64,000 nt of DNA, from positions 248,001 through 312,000 of the forward strand of contig NZ_MCUN01000010.1 of assembly GCF_002873455.1 (NCBI RefSeq). The letters run 5' to 3'. A model generated the notes under the pieces. It did not search any database, had not been told where the DNA came from, and saw nothing but the letters and a program-made list of their open reading frames with translations. The DNA is from Vibrio splendidus (GTDB taxonomy: Bacteria; Pseudomonadota; Gammaproteobacteria; Enterobacterales; Vibrionaceae). Position 1 is the stretch's first letter; the number at the start of each line of letters is the position of its first letter. A program made the translations under genes and the position numbers. Of the stretch, positions 45,468 to 54,370 are shown in pieces.

Positions 45468-46270
45468 GCAGCCAAACCCTGACATCCGAAATGGGGATCG
45501 CATCCGAAAAGAGTGAAGAACTCAGCGGTATCTATTGGGGTAATGTCAGACACCGCCGATTTGGCGATATCACTCACGAATTTAGCTACGAGCTTTACAT
45601 GATGGGGTTAGATCTTGACGAACTGCCCCAGACCACAGCGCGCAGTGCGCTGTTTGGGACTCAATGGTACAACCCGATTCGCTTTGTTGAATCGGATTAT
45701 CTCGCTGAAAAAGAAGAAAATGTCACCAATGGTGAACCTAAATCACTTAAGCAACGTATAGCTTCCAAAGTACAACAACTCGGTGGTGTTTGGTCTGAAT
45801 CAAATCGAGTGACGATGTTGGCTCAGTGCCGTTGTCTAGGTATCTATTTCAGCCCAATCAACTGTTTTTTCTGTTACGACGAAACTGGAGATTGTCGCTA
45901 TATGTTGGCAGAAGTGAGTAACACGCCATGGCGCCAACGACATTACTACCTGATCGACATGCATCAAGAGTTGAAGGTTAAAAAAGAGTTTCACGTTTCG
46001 CCATTTATGGATTTAAACATGACCTACTTTTGGAAGATTCAACCACCAGCGAAGCGAACACTCGTCCACATCGAAAGCCGCCGAGAAGAAAAGCTTTTTG
46101 ATGCGACTCTAGCACTGACAAAGCAGTCAGTATCAAAGACAAACATTAGAAAAACGGTACTCAAAATCCCTGCAATGACCATCAAAGTCGTAATGGGTAT
46201 TTATTATCAGGCTCTCAAATTATTTCTCAAAAAAGTACCGTTTGTGACGCACCCAGACTCAGCATCTTAA
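45464..46270 (+). CDS. DUF1365 family protein
   Basis: The 268-residue DUF1365 protein has GIYWGNVRHRRFGDITHEFSYELYMMGLDLDEL at the start and the central block NPINCFFCYDE-type (ISPINCFFCYDETGDCRYMLAEVSNTPW) and SPFMDLNMTYFWK. It overlaps the FAD gene by four bases, so the pair is coupled; the fixed association with a CFA-type enzyme points to a role in membrane lipid modification. Exact chemistry is unknown. Confidence 0.92.
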   Translation: MSSQTLTSEMGIASEKSEELSGIYWGNVRHRRFGDITHEFSYELYMMGLDLDELPQTTARSALFGTQWYNPIRFVESDYLAEKEENVTNGEPKSLKQRIASKVQQLGGVWSESNRVTMLAQCRCLGIYFSPINCFFCYDETGDCRYMLAEVSNTPWRQRHYYLIDMHQELKVKKEFHVSPFMDLNMTYFWKIQPPAKRTLVHIESRREEKLFDATLALTKQSVSKTNIRKTVLKIPAMTIKVVMGIYYQALKLFLKKVPFVTHPDSAS

Positions 46271-46375
46271 GCGTCTGCATTATGACTAAATAGAAGACTT
46301 CGGTTAGCTCAACCAGACGAGCAACAGATAACCTTAGTTGGCTAAATATTAGAATGAATTCTCAGCGAGGTTTAC

Positions 46376-47656
46376 ATGGAACAGCTTGCAAAACAAAACA
46401 ACAATATTGAACAACAAGCTAAAGCCGTTGCTGTTTCGAGCAACTGTAAATATCGGGCTTTAATATTCAAAGTGCTTGAGCGTCTACAATTCGCGACACT
46501 CGAGATCATTGAGCGTGACCAACATTCGGTGTTCGGTGATCGTGAAGCAGACCTCAAAGGTCAAATCGTAATTCATGATGCCACTTTTTTCAGAGATGTG
46601 GTCATCAACGGCAGTATTGGTGCTTCGGAAGCCTACATTGACGGTAAATGGACCAGCCCAGATCTCACCAAAGTGATTCAAATTATGGCTCGAAATCAAT
46701 CTCAACTCGACGAGCTTGATGATAAAACACAATGGATTTCTCGCATCAAAAATCTGTTATTACGTCGTAAAAATGCCAACACCAAACAAGGCTCTAAACG
46801 AAACATTCTCGCTCACTACGATATCGGTAATGAGCTGTATGAACGTTTCCTAGACAGTTCAATGCAGTACTCGTCAGCAATCTACAGTGAAGAAGCAGAA
46901 ACCCTATCCAAAGCTCAGCAAAACAAGATGAGAACGATTTGCGAACGCTTAGAGCTGTCTGAATCCGATAACGTGGTCGAGATAGGCACAGGCTGGGGTG
47001 GCTTAGCCATATTCATGGCTCAGCATTACGGCTGCAAAGTGACCACAACCACTATTTCAGATGCCCAACACGCTCTCACAGAAGAGAGAGTAAAAGCACT
47101 CGGCTTAACCGACAAAATCACCCTCCTCAAAGAGGATTATCGAAACCTCTCTGGCGAGTATGACAAACTGGTCTCTATCGAAATGATAGAAGCGGTCGGA
47201 CATGAATATCTAGAGACCTTCTTTGAAAAGTGTTCTTCATTATTAAAGCCTTCGGGAAAAATGTTAATTCAAGCGATCACCATCGCCGACAGTCGTTACG
47301 ATAAATACCGTAAAGGCGTCGATTTTATTCAAAAATACATATTCCCTGGCGGTTGTTTACCTTCAGTTTCAGTGATGACCCAACATCTCGCGACTAGCAC
47401 AGACCTTGTTGTCCAAGAAATTGATGACATAGGCCTGCACTACGCTCGAACACTTAATGATTGGAATGTTGCCTTTGAAAACAGTTGGGAAGAGCTCGAA
47501 TCATTAGGCTATTCAGAAGAGTTTAAGCGCTTATGGATCTTCTACTTCTGCTACTGTGAAGGCGCATTCAAAGAGCGCGTGATCAGCACTCATCACCTAG
47601 TTGCTAGAAAACCTCGTTACTTTGGAGCAAAAGATGAAACGGTTTTGGATTATTAA
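46376..47656 (+). CDS. Cyclopropane-fatty-acyl-phospholipid synthase family methyltransferase
   Basis: The 426-residue SAM-dependent enzyme has an N-terminal CFA lipid domain and the methyltransferase motif VVEIGTGWGGLAIFMAQHYG. Other CFA blocks present are AHYDIGNELYERFLDSSMQYS and IQKYIFPGGCLPS. It methylates unsaturated acyl chains of phospholipids; in this regulon type it may make methyl or furan fatty acids instead of cyclopropanes. It is 105 bp after DUF1365, and its 3' end overlaps the DUF2878 gene by 23 bp. Confidence 0.93.
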   Translation: MEQLAKQNNNIEQQAKAVAVSSNCKYRALIFKVLERLQFATLEIIERDQHSVFGDREADLKGQIVIHDATFFRDVVINGSIGASEAYIDGKWTSPDLTKVIQIMARNQSQLDELDDKTQWISRIKNLLLRRKNANTKQGSKRNILAHYDIGNELYERFLDSSMQYSSAIYSEEAETLSKAQQNKMRTICERLELSESDNVVEIGTGWGGLAIFMAQHYGCKVTTTTISDAQHALTEERVKALGLTDKITLLKEDYRNLSGEYDKLVSIEMIEAVGHEYLETFFEKCSSLLKPSGKMLIQAITIADSRYDKYRKGVDFIQKYIFPGGCLPSVSVMTQHLATSTDLVVQEIDDIGLHYARTLNDWNVAFENSWEELESLGYSEEFKRLWIFYFCYCEGAFKERVISTHHLVARKPRYFGAKDETVLDY

Positions 47657-48155
47657 TCTCGTTCTGTTTCAAGCGACCTGGGTTTGCAGCGCATTCTTTA
47701 CCGCGCAAGCCCCGTTCGTGGCGCCACTGATTGTGGCCGTTCACTTCCTTCTCTCCCCTACTCGCAGTAGCGACCTTAAAATACTCGCTTTATTACCATT
47801 AGGGCTATTACTTGATAGCCTTTTACTTCACTTCGGCGTGTTTGCCGTAGATTCTGAAATTGCCAATCAATCGTGGTTCCCAATATGGCTTGTTTGCCTG
47901 TGGATCATGTTCTTAATCAGCTTTAACCACAGCCTAAATTGGCTTTTAAAATGCTCAAAAGTGATCTTGTTTGTCATAGGGTTCGTAGCAGGTACTAGTA
48001 GTTATTGGGGAGGCATCAAAGCAGGTGCCCTTCTGACTACTTGGCCAGACGCATCGGTGTTAGCTGCCCTTGCAATAAGTTGGGGGATTTTGTTGCCCTT
48101 ACTGGTGGCCGCTTACTCCAACTTAGTACAACCCAAAATGGCAACAACGAGGTGA
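47634..48155 (+). CDS. DUF2878 membrane protein
   Basis: The 173-residue protein has four to five transmembrane helices and the DUF2878 pattern (MKRFWIINLVLFQATWVCSAF, LLPLGLLLDSLLLHFGVF, FNHSLNWLL). The start at 47634 follows GGAG at good spacing and lies within the CFA gene; an ORF start 33 bases earlier has no site. Function is unknown; conserved in this cluster of Vibrio and Shewanella. Confidence 0.88.
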   Translation: MKRFWIINLVLFQATWVCSAFFTAQAPFVAPLIVAVHFLLSPTRSSDLKILALLPLGLLLDSLLLHFGVFAVDSEIANQSWFPIWLVCLWIMFLISFNHSLNWLLKCSKVILFVIGFVAGTSSYWGGIKAGALLTTWPDASVLAALAISWGILLPLLVAAYSNLVQPKMATTR

Positions 48156-48158
48156 CTT

Positions 48159-48746
48159 ATGGCTTTTCCACGCAAACCTACGCAAGCGTTCAAATCTGAG
48201 AGCGATGTAAGTTGCGTTCGCACTCAAACAAGCGAGCAATCAAGAAACCGACTATTTAGCTTAGTCACCTTAACCCTCATTTGTGCAGCGCTCCTATTTA
48301 CCGGAAATGCCAAAGCGTCTGCCGTCGATGATTTAAATAAGCGCGGCGAAGGAGAAATGAGTTACCTGTTTTGGACTCTCTATTCAGCCGAATTCTACAC
48401 CACACCTTCAAACTCTGAACGAGCATTAAAGATTGAGTACTTCCGTTCGATTGATAGTAAAGATCTGGTAGACGCAACCAAAGATCAGTGGAGCAAACTT
48501 GGTTATTCTAAAAATAACATTCAGCGCTGGTTGAAACCCTTGTACGCGATGTGGCCCAACGTTGAAGAAGGAAGCACGCTCACCATCCGTGTCGCTGAAG
48601 ACAACATAAGTCGTTTTTATTTTGATGAACAACCTATCGGCACTATCCAAGACAAGCAATTTGGCGAAGCCTTCTTAGCGATTTGGCTGTCTGAGAACAC
48701 ATCTGAACCCGTTCTACGCAAGCAACTTTTAGGTCTGAATAAATGA
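48159..48746 (+). CDS. Exported chalcone-isomerase-like protein
   Basis: The 195-residue protein has a long basic N-terminus, a hydrophobic export segment (about residues 33-54) and then a chalcone-isomerase-like domain with GEGEMSYLFWTLYSAEFYTTP and FGEAFLAIWLSENTSEPVLRKQLLG. Such domains bind fatty acids in plants; the bacterial role is unknown. It begins three bases after DUF2878 and overlaps the DUF3833 gene by four bases. Confidence 0.85.
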   Translation: MAFPRKPTQAFKSESDVSCVRTQTSEQSRNRLFSLVTLTLICAALLFTGNAKASAVDDLNKRGEGEMSYLFWTLYSAEFYTTPSNSERALKIEYFRSIDSKDLVDATKDQWSKLGYSKNNIQRWLKPLYAMWPNVEEGSTLTIRVAEDNISRFYFDEQPIGTIQDKQFGEAFLAIWLSENTSEPVLRKQLLGLNK

Positions 48747-49285
48747 ACCCAAAAACAAAAATAATCAAATTCGCATTAGCCATTTTGTCACTCACTTGGT
48801 TAGCGGGCTGTGGCTCTGCCAGTTTAGAGAACCACGCAGGCACGACCCCAGAGCTAAAGCTTGAAACCTTTTTTAATGGTGAACTCAAGGCCTATGGAAT
48901 GGTACTCGATCGTTCGGGTGATTTACTGCGCCGCTTCGATGTTAAGCTTGTCGCGACTTGGGAGGGAAACAACGGAGAGATTAAAGAGTGGTTCTCCTTT
49001 GCTAATGGCGAGCGTTCAACCCGCGTTTGGAACCTCATCAAAACCGGTGACAACACCTACACCGGCACCGCCAATGATGTGGTTGGTACAGCTTATGGGG
49101 AGACTCAAGGCTCGGCTTTGTATTGGAAATACGATTTAGAAATCGAAGTAGACGGTAGCACCTATGAAGTGGTGCTTGATGATTGGATGTTCTTAATGGA
49201 CGAAAAACGCTTATTTAACAAAACCGAGATGTCTAAGTTCGGATTTAAAGTTGGTGAAGTGATTTTGTATATCGAGAAGATTTAA
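48743..49285 (+). CDS. DUF3833 lipoprotein
   Basis: This 180-residue protein has a lipoprotein signal (LTWLAGC, Cys at residue 23) and the DUF3833 lipocalin-like pattern (LKLETFFNGELKAYGMVLDRSGDLLRRFDVK, VLDDWMFLMDEKRLFNKTEMSKFGFKVG). It is probably a membrane-attached lipid-binding protein. It is the last gene of the regulon, coupled by a 4-bp overlap. Confidence 0.9.
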   Translation: MNPKTKIIKFALAILSLTWLAGCGSASLENHAGTTPELKLETFFNGELKAYGMVLDRSGDLLRRFDVKLVATWEGNNGEIKEWFSFANGERSTRVWNLIKTGDNTYTGTANDVVGTAYGETQGSALYWKYDLEIEVDGSTYEVVLDDWMFLMDEKRLFNKTEMSKFGFKVGEVILYIEKI

Positions 49286-49599
49286 TTTAACCGTCGTTTC
49301 TTATTCTCAGTTTCTTCAACGATAACCTTTACCCCAACAGATAATCTCAGCCCTTAATATAATCTCAGCCCACGATACATTCTCAGCCCACAATAGAAAA
49401 CTGTGGGCTGTTCTGTTTAATCCCTCGAATAGCATACCTGCATGCTCAAGCCTTTGTGCTAAGATGCGCCACCAGCATACAAATGGGCTAAACTCAGTTG
49501 AACGGATGTGATACACAGTTCCACCAATTAAGAGCACTTCCCCATTGGTTTCGCTAAGCGTAGATTCCCTACCATGAATAATTGAAAAGGCTTTAAAGC
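49286..49599. other. Intergenic: three-copy repeat and hairpin
   Basis: In this 314-bp gap, ATAATCTCAGCCC recurs three times with changes (49341-49392, unit about 19-21 bp). The last copy forms the hairpin CAGCCCACA/TGTGGGCTG (49384-49410), which could end the DUF3833 transcript, though the T-tract is poor. The rest is the promoter of the 87-aa gene. Confidence 0.55.
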
Positions 49600-49863
49600 A
49601 TGAGCAAGTTGACCTCAGCGGAGCGTAAAGCTCGCGACAATGAACGTTTCTCACAACGTGTAAACGACCGCAGAGAAAAAGGCGAAGACGTAGTTGCTTA
49701 CGCACTGACCAACAAGAAAGCTGTAAAATTCCTGACTAAGTCGGAAAAGAAACGCTTCAATGAAGCGAAAGTCATTCGCCAAGAAGAACAGCGTGTGAAA
49801 GATCAAGAAGAGCTCAACAGAATCGAAGACTCATTCACGACCAAACAGTTCGACGAAGAGTAA
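49600..49863 (+). CDS. Small charged protein (87 aa), function unknown
   Basis: Family not firmly recognised; similar small proteins occur in vibrios. The product is highly charged and helical (LTSAERKARDNERFSQRVNDRREKGEDVV and SEKKRFNEAKVIRQEEQRVKDQEELNRIED), probably a coiled coil, with no membrane segment. It is monocistronic, with an imperfect hairpin and T-run just downstream (49874-49905). Confidence 0.75.
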   Translation: MSKLTSAERKARDNERFSQRVNDRREKGEDVVAYALTNKKAVKFLTKSEKKRFNEAKVIRQEEQRVKDQEELNRIEDSFTTKQFDEE

Positions 49864-50069
49864 TCTGATTTCGAAAGCGCTGGCCCTGTGCCGGCGTTTT
49901 TACTTTTTAGCTCTCCTTCTTTTTTCCTTCCCTGTTTACATCACCTTTCTCACACCTCAATTCTATCGACCAATCTTAATCATAAGCCTCAGCATCTTGG
50001 TCTTAGATCTCAGAAAACAGGGATTCAAAGCCTTACTATCTCAATTCAATTCAACAACTCCGAGTCCCC

Positions 50070-50744
50070 ATGATTTTAATCACCGGATCAAGCAGCGGTT
50101 TAGGCGCAGCTTTAGCCAAGCAATATGCGAACACATCGAACAGCAATCAACGCCTAATGATCACTGGCCGCAGCTCTCAGCGTTTAACTGAATTAGCGAA
50201 GAGCCTACCAGCGGATACCGTTAGCCAAGCCTGTAACTTATGTGACCCGCGCTCCGTGAGCGAACTGCTTGATGCCTTACCAGAAACACCAAAGCTGGTG
50301 ATTCATAGCGCAGGCAGTGGGTACTTCGGTAAAATTGAACAACAAGATCCCACAGCAATTAGCGACATGCTGAAAAACAACATCGAGTCCTCGATATTTC
50401 TGATTCGCGAGCTTGTTCAGCGTTACAAGGATCAACCTGTCACCATTGCTGTCGTAATGTCGACCGCGGCTCAAGGCGCTAAAGCAGAAGAGTCGACTTA
50501 CTGCGCAGCAAAATGGGCCGTTAAGGGCTTTATCGAATCGGTAAGGTTGGAGTTAAAAGGTCACCCAATGAAGATTGTTGCGGTTTACCCCGGCGGGATG
50601 GCAACTGAATTTTGGGGAACCAGCGGCAAAGCGATGGATACCTCAAGCTTTATGACAGCGACAGAGGCTGCTCAAATGCTGCAGCAGGCGTTAACCAGCA
50701 CTGAGCATGGATATGTATCAGATATCACGATAAACCGCGGTTAA
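50070..50744 (+). CDS. Short-chain dehydrogenase/reductase
   Basis: This 224-residue SDR has ITGSSSGLGAALA (cofactor motif), IHSAGSG in place of NNAG, VVMSTAAQG carrying the active Ser and YCAAK as YxxxK. The C-terminal part is short. Substrate is unknown. It is monocistronic and distinct in sequence from the SDR at 43.5 kb. Confidence 0.9.
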   Translation: MILITGSSSGLGAALAKQYANTSNSNQRLMITGRSSQRLTELAKSLPADTVSQACNLCDPRSVSELLDALPETPKLVIHSAGSGYFGKIEQQDPTAISDMLKNNIESSIFLIRELVQRYKDQPVTIAVVMSTAAQGAKAEESTYCAAKWAVKGFIESVRLELKGHPMKIVAVYPGGMATEFWGTSGKAMDTSSFMTATEAAQMLQQALTSTEHGYVSDITINRG

Positions 50745-50875
50745 CGGTCAAAGAGAGCTGCGAACAAGTAAACAGAGCTATTCAGCTTAAACAGAGATTA
50801 TCAGCTAATTATTTGTGAGGATGAGCACGAAAGTGTGCGACAATGCTCGGCGTAAATTCATATTCAAGGTTTATT

Positions 50876-51115
50876 ATGAAACTTCTAGTTCGTAACCTAT
50901 CGCGCTCTACTGCTGAGCAAGACATCCGTGTTCTATTTTCTGAGTTTGGCTCAGTAAAAGAGTGCAGCCTAGTTTTAGACCAAGAGACTGGCGAATCTAA
51001 AGGCTTTGCTTTTGTTGAAATGCCAGAGCACGAAGAAGCTAAAGCAGCACTAAACAAGCTAAACCTGTCAAAGCTTGGCAAAAACACGATTCGTGTAAAA
51101 GTCGCTAACTCTTAA
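50876..51115 (+). CDS. RRM-type RNA-binding protein
   Basis: The 79-residue protein is one RNA recognition motif: RNP2 as KLLVRNL and RNP1 as SKGFAFVEM, with the usual beta-alpha-beta spacing. Bacterial stand-alone RRM proteins bind RNA, often under cold or stress. The ATG at 50876 is preceded by AAGG; an upstream start adds 11 residues not in the domain. A strong terminator follows. Confidence 0.93.
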   Translation: MKLLVRNLSRSTAEQDIRVLFSEFGSVKECSLVLDQETGESKGFAFVEMPEHEEAKAALNKLNLSKLGKNTIRVKVANS

Positions 51116-51189
51116 TAAGAACTAGCGCTATACAAGAACAAGCAATTGAACTGCCTCGTGATCTAGCTTCACAGTAAGCACAGATGATA

Positions 51190-51242
51190 AAGCCCGTAAC
51201 GATATTCCGCTGAAAAAGCATAATATCGTTACGGGCTTTTTG
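51190..51242 (+). terminator. Strong terminator after the RRM gene
   Basis: AAAGCCCGTAACGATATT and AATATCGTTACGGGCTTTTT form an 18-bp stem with a 15-nt loop. Confidence 0.95.
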
Positions 51243-51313
51243 CTGCTCGCGCTTTTTTTTACAACACTTTTCACAGCGTTTCACAACACAATCTATTCAC
51301 TTATAGTTTGCGC

Positions 51314-51658
51314 TTACAACCCTTCATGCTCATCAATAGCATGCCTTGCTTCTGCCATTGAACAACCCGATTCCATCACCAATTGTGCGACAGTCATAGA
51401 GGGGTTAGCCGCCAATAGTGACGCCAAGCAAACCACAGGTTTAGGTAGCACTTTGTCGATTGCGGTTGCTATCCAATCGTCTTTCTCATGGGTTAGCATG
51501 GTTTTAAATTCAACGAGCTGATGTTCTTGAGCCACCAATAACCAATTACGCGAACGTCGAACTCGCTTCAACTGGCACCCACAACTTGCAGCATTGACCA
51601 TCACTTGGCTTTTATCACTCACACGATGTACAAAACTATTCAGTGGAACGCTAAACAT
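51314..51658 (-). CDS. Small conserved protein, possible RRF_GI (ribosome-recycling-factor-like) family
   Basis: The 114-residue product has a central basic CQLKRVRRSRNWLLVA block and a C-terminal helix-turn-helix-like PSMTVAQLVMESGCSMAEARHAIDEHEGL. The RSRNW segment recalls the Vibrio RRF_GI family, but the assignment is from memory and the role is unknown. Start 51658 is chosen for its GAGAG site; the frame stays open 18 codons further upstream, close to an 8-bp repeat. Confidence 0.55.
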   Translation of the reverse strand: MFSVPLNSFVHRVSDKSQVMVNAASCGCQLKRVRRSRNWLLVAQEHQLVEFKTMLTHEKDDWIATAIDKVLPKPVVCLASLLAANPSMTVAQLVMESGCSMAEARHAIDEHEGL

Positions 51659-51710
51659 AACTCTCTGCCAACCAATATCTACCCATAATTTAAGTGCTCT
51701 ATCTAGAATC

Positions 51711-51754
51711 AATAACTCAATAACTCAATAACTCAATAACTCAATAACTCAATA
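51711..51754. repeat. Octanucleotide tandem repeat (AATAACTC x 5.5)
   Basis: Five exact copies and a partial one lie 53 bp upstream of the start of the minus-strand gene at 51658 and inside its open upstream frame. Copy changes could affect its promoter or N-terminus. Confidence 0.95.
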
Positions 51755-51783
51755 AAATCATGCTTAGGATTACACAGACACAA

Positions 51784-51823
51784 AAAAACCGCCAGTCATG
51801 CGCTAAGCAGACTCGCGGTTTTA
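51784..51823 (-). terminator. Terminator of the malY-like gene
   Basis: AAAACCGC-C-AGTC pairs with GACT-C-GCGGTTTT. On the minus strand it is followed by a T-run, just past the aminotransferase stop. Confidence 0.8.
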
Positions 51824-51883
51824 CATTGTTATATCCGTTCTTCAGGTTCGGCTATTCAACGCCAAAGCCTAAGCTTAAATCAA

Positions 51884-53116
51884 TCAGCAACAGCTTTTTG
51901 AATTTCCGCTATCACAGCAGTTTGAACTCTCTTCACTTCCTCGCTCAAAACCATCAATAGCGTCGGCCAAAGCCGTAAACGACTTCTCAATATTGTCGCG
52001 TGAAGTAGCAATATTCATTCGCATAAAATTGGGATTCTCAGCGCCAAACCACCCACCCGGTGTTAACCCCATCTTCGCCTGTTCAAACACCACATGTTTT
52101 AGCTCTTCTTCCGAAAAGTCTAAGCCTGAGAAATCAAACCACACTTGGTAAGTCCCTTGCGGCTGAAAGACTTTCAACTGAGGAATACGTTGCTCAGAAA
52201 ATTGAGTGATCCACTTAACCGTGTCTTGCAAATACACCAACATGCCATCTAACCACGCTTCGCCCTTTTCAAAGGCCGCCACGGTTGCGAACGTGCTGAA
52301 TGCATTCCCGTGATCAAGATACATCGCGACCACATTGGTTTTGAACGCTTCAAATAGTTCATCATTGTTTGTATACACATAGCCGTTTGAGATGCTGTGC
52401 ATACCAAATGTTTTTGCCGGAGATCCAATCAAGGTAATAACTTTGTCGTAATCAAAACTGGTTAAGCTCGTAAAAGCGTGACCTTCAAAAATAATGTCTG
52501 AATGGACTTCATCACTGATGATCAGTACATCATGGCGCTTGGCGATCTCGATGACTTGTTCGATTTCTTGCTGCGTCCACACTCGGCCTGTTGGGTTGTG
52601 TGGATTACAGAAAATCATCGTTTTCACTTTTTGCTCGATGATCTGTTGCTCCATACCTGCGAAATCAATCTGGTAGCCGTTTTCATCATTAATAAGCGGG
52701 CTTTTCACCACTTTGCGATCCGCTTTGTTTACCAAATTAGCAAACTGATGGTAAGCCGGAGTATGGATAAGTACGCCATCGCCTTCATTGGTAAATTGAC
52801 GCAATAACAACGCGATACCAGACAGCACACCTGGTACCTGCACAAATTTGTCAGCAGAAAGAGTCAAACCATGACGTTTTGAATACCATTGAGAAAGCGC
52901 TTCAAATACAGCCTGCTCATGAAACTCATAAGAGTACACACCGCGCTCAACTAAACGGTTCAACTCTTTAGTGATAGGTTCTGCTACCTGAAAATCCATA
53001 TCGGCAACCCAGTATGGGAATACATCTGTGGTGTTATAAATGTTCTGTAGCATTTGCGGTTTGCTTTTGATAAACGCATTTTCACCGTAATTAGATGCAC
53101 TGTTAAACGCTGTCAT
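51884..53116 (-). CDS. MalY/PatB-type PLP-dependent C-S lyase or aminotransferase
   Basis: The 410-residue fold-type I PLP enzyme has FPYWVADMDFQVAEPI at the start (MalY/PatB signature), CNPHNPTGRVWTQQE, ISDEVHSDIIF and the PLP lysine in SPAKTFG. MalY is a cystathionine beta-lyase that also affects maltose genes in E. coli. Start 53116 is supported by GAGG; a frame start 42 bases upstream is weaker. The C-terminus carries an added tail NCCDSGNSKSCC with four Cys, unusual for the family. Confidence 0.9.
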   Translation of the reverse strand: MTAFNSASNYGENAFIKSKPQMLQNIYNTTDVFPYWVADMDFQVAEPITKELNRLVERGVYSYEFHEQAVFEALSQWYSKRHGLTLSADKFVQVPGVLSGIALLLRQFTNEGDGVLIHTPAYHQFANLVNKADRKVVKSPLINDENGYQIDFAGMEQQIIEQKVKTMIFCNPHNPTGRVWTQQEIEQVIEIAKRHDVLIISDEVHSDIIFEGHAFTSLTSFDYDKVITLIGSPAKTFGMHSISNGYVYTNNDELFEAFKTNVVAMYLDHGNAFSTFATVAAFEKGEAWLDGMLVYLQDTVKWITQFSEQRIPQLKVFQPQGTYQVWFDFSGLDFSEEELKHVVFEQAKMGLTPGGWFGAENPNFMRMNIATSRDNIEKSFTALADAIDGFERGSEESSNCCDSGNSKSCC

Positions 53117-53239
53117 GGAGGTTTCCTCAAATAGTGTATTCTGTCTTTTTGCAATCAACTGAATTGCATGAATACCCTTAAGACGACGGCAAAATCAAAA
53201 AGACGAAACTTTGCAAAAAATAATGTGCAAAAATTGAAA

Positions 53240-53707
53240 TCAATCTCGCATCTCTACTCTGATCTCAGTCTTGACTGAGTTAGCGATAAAGCAATTGTTG
53301 TGTGCTAAGTGATGTAACTTATCAAGCTGCGCACTGCTTGGAACCTTGCTGCCTACAAATTCAATCCTAGGTCTTAGTGTCACTACAGTAACCGACGAAC
53401 GGCCTGATTCATCTTCCTCAAGTACACCAACCGCATCATCCACATAAGAGTCGATCACGTACTTCTGCTTAGCCGCAATGCCCAAAAAAGTCAGCATATG
53501 ACAGCTAGAGAGCGCAGCAATAAAAGCCTCTTCTGGGTCAACATTCGCTTCTACCGAAAACGGCAGTGGCACCACATGAGGAGAAGATGAAGCTGGCACA
53601 GTGACACCACCATCGAACTCCCACGAGTGACCTCGACTGTATTGATTATCACTAAAGGCTTCATCTTCCGCTTTTTGCCAGCGAATGACCGCTCCATATT
53701 CAGACAT
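53240..53707 (-). CDS. OsmC family peroxiredoxin-like protein
   Basis: The 155-residue OsmC-type protein has both catalytic cysteines (ALSSCHMLTFL and NNCFIANSVK). OsmC/Ohr proteins reduce organic hydroperoxides. The NVDPEEAFIAALSSCHML block is typical of the Vibrio OsmC branch. It lies between the GFA and malY-type genes, all on the minus strand but with gaps, so co-transcription is uncertain. Confidence 0.92.
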   Translation of the reverse strand: MSEYGAVIRWQKAEDEAFSDNQYSRGHSWEFDGGVTVPASSSPHVVPLPFSVEANVDPEEAFIAALSSCHMLTFLGIAAKQKYVIDSYVDDAVGVLEEDESGRSSVTVVTLRPRIEFVGSKVPSSAQLDKLHHLAHNNCFIANSVKTEIRVEMRD

Positions 53708-53736
53708 AATTAATTCCTTTTATATTGTGTAACGAC

Positions 53737-54129
53737 TTAGCGATCAGCAGGGTGATTAACGCCATCGTTGGTCACCACATCACCAATATCAAAAGGGTTT
53801 ACCCCTTCCAAACAGCCAATATTAAAGCCATATTCATTCGGGCTAGAACGGCGTTGATGATGGGTATAGATACCGCAGTTCGAGCAGAAGTAATGCTTCG
53901 CGGTGTTGGTATTAAACTGATAAAGCTTAAGATGCTCAGCACCTTTCAGGATCTTAATCCCATCTAACGCCACAGAGCCAACTATCGCGCCTTTACGACG
54001 ACAGATAGAACAATCGCAACGACGTGGCTTTTCTATCCCGTTAGGTAGGCTGAGCTCTAATTCCACCGCACCGCAGTGACAGCTTGCCTTGTGAAAAGGT
54101 TGGATAATCGTATTGCCGACTACTTTCAT
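53737..54129 (-). CDS. GFA family zinc protein
   Basis: The 130-residue protein has the glutathione-dependent formaldehyde-activating fold: CHCGAVELELSLP, CDCSICRRKGAIV and FCSNCGIYTHHQRR supply the zinc cysteines. Most such proteins have no known formaldehyde role. The ATG at 54129 follows GGAGAG; the upstream frame start is a TTG. Confidence 0.92.
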   Translation of the reverse strand: MKVVGNTIIQPFHKASCHCGAVELELSLPNGIEKPRRCDCSICRRKGAIVGSVALDGIKILKGAEHLKLYQFNTNTAKHYFCSNCGIYTHHQRRSSPNEYGFNIGCLEGVNPFDIGDVVTNDGVNHPADR

Positions 54130-54370
54130 TTTTCTCTCCAATCACGTCCTTGTATTCGAACTATTTTAACGAGAACCATTTACGTTGTCCGTAATGAAGC
54201 TTTAGATTTAGCACTTTCAGAACAATCAACTGATCGACAAAGTCATCAACAATTCTCAGTATTTCAAAGACATTGCCTTACATTAATAATCGTTAATCTA
54301 AGCACAATCCGCCCTTAATCCTTGTGCAAGTAAGCTTCCAGTATTAATCGAAATATAGAGAGAATGAACA

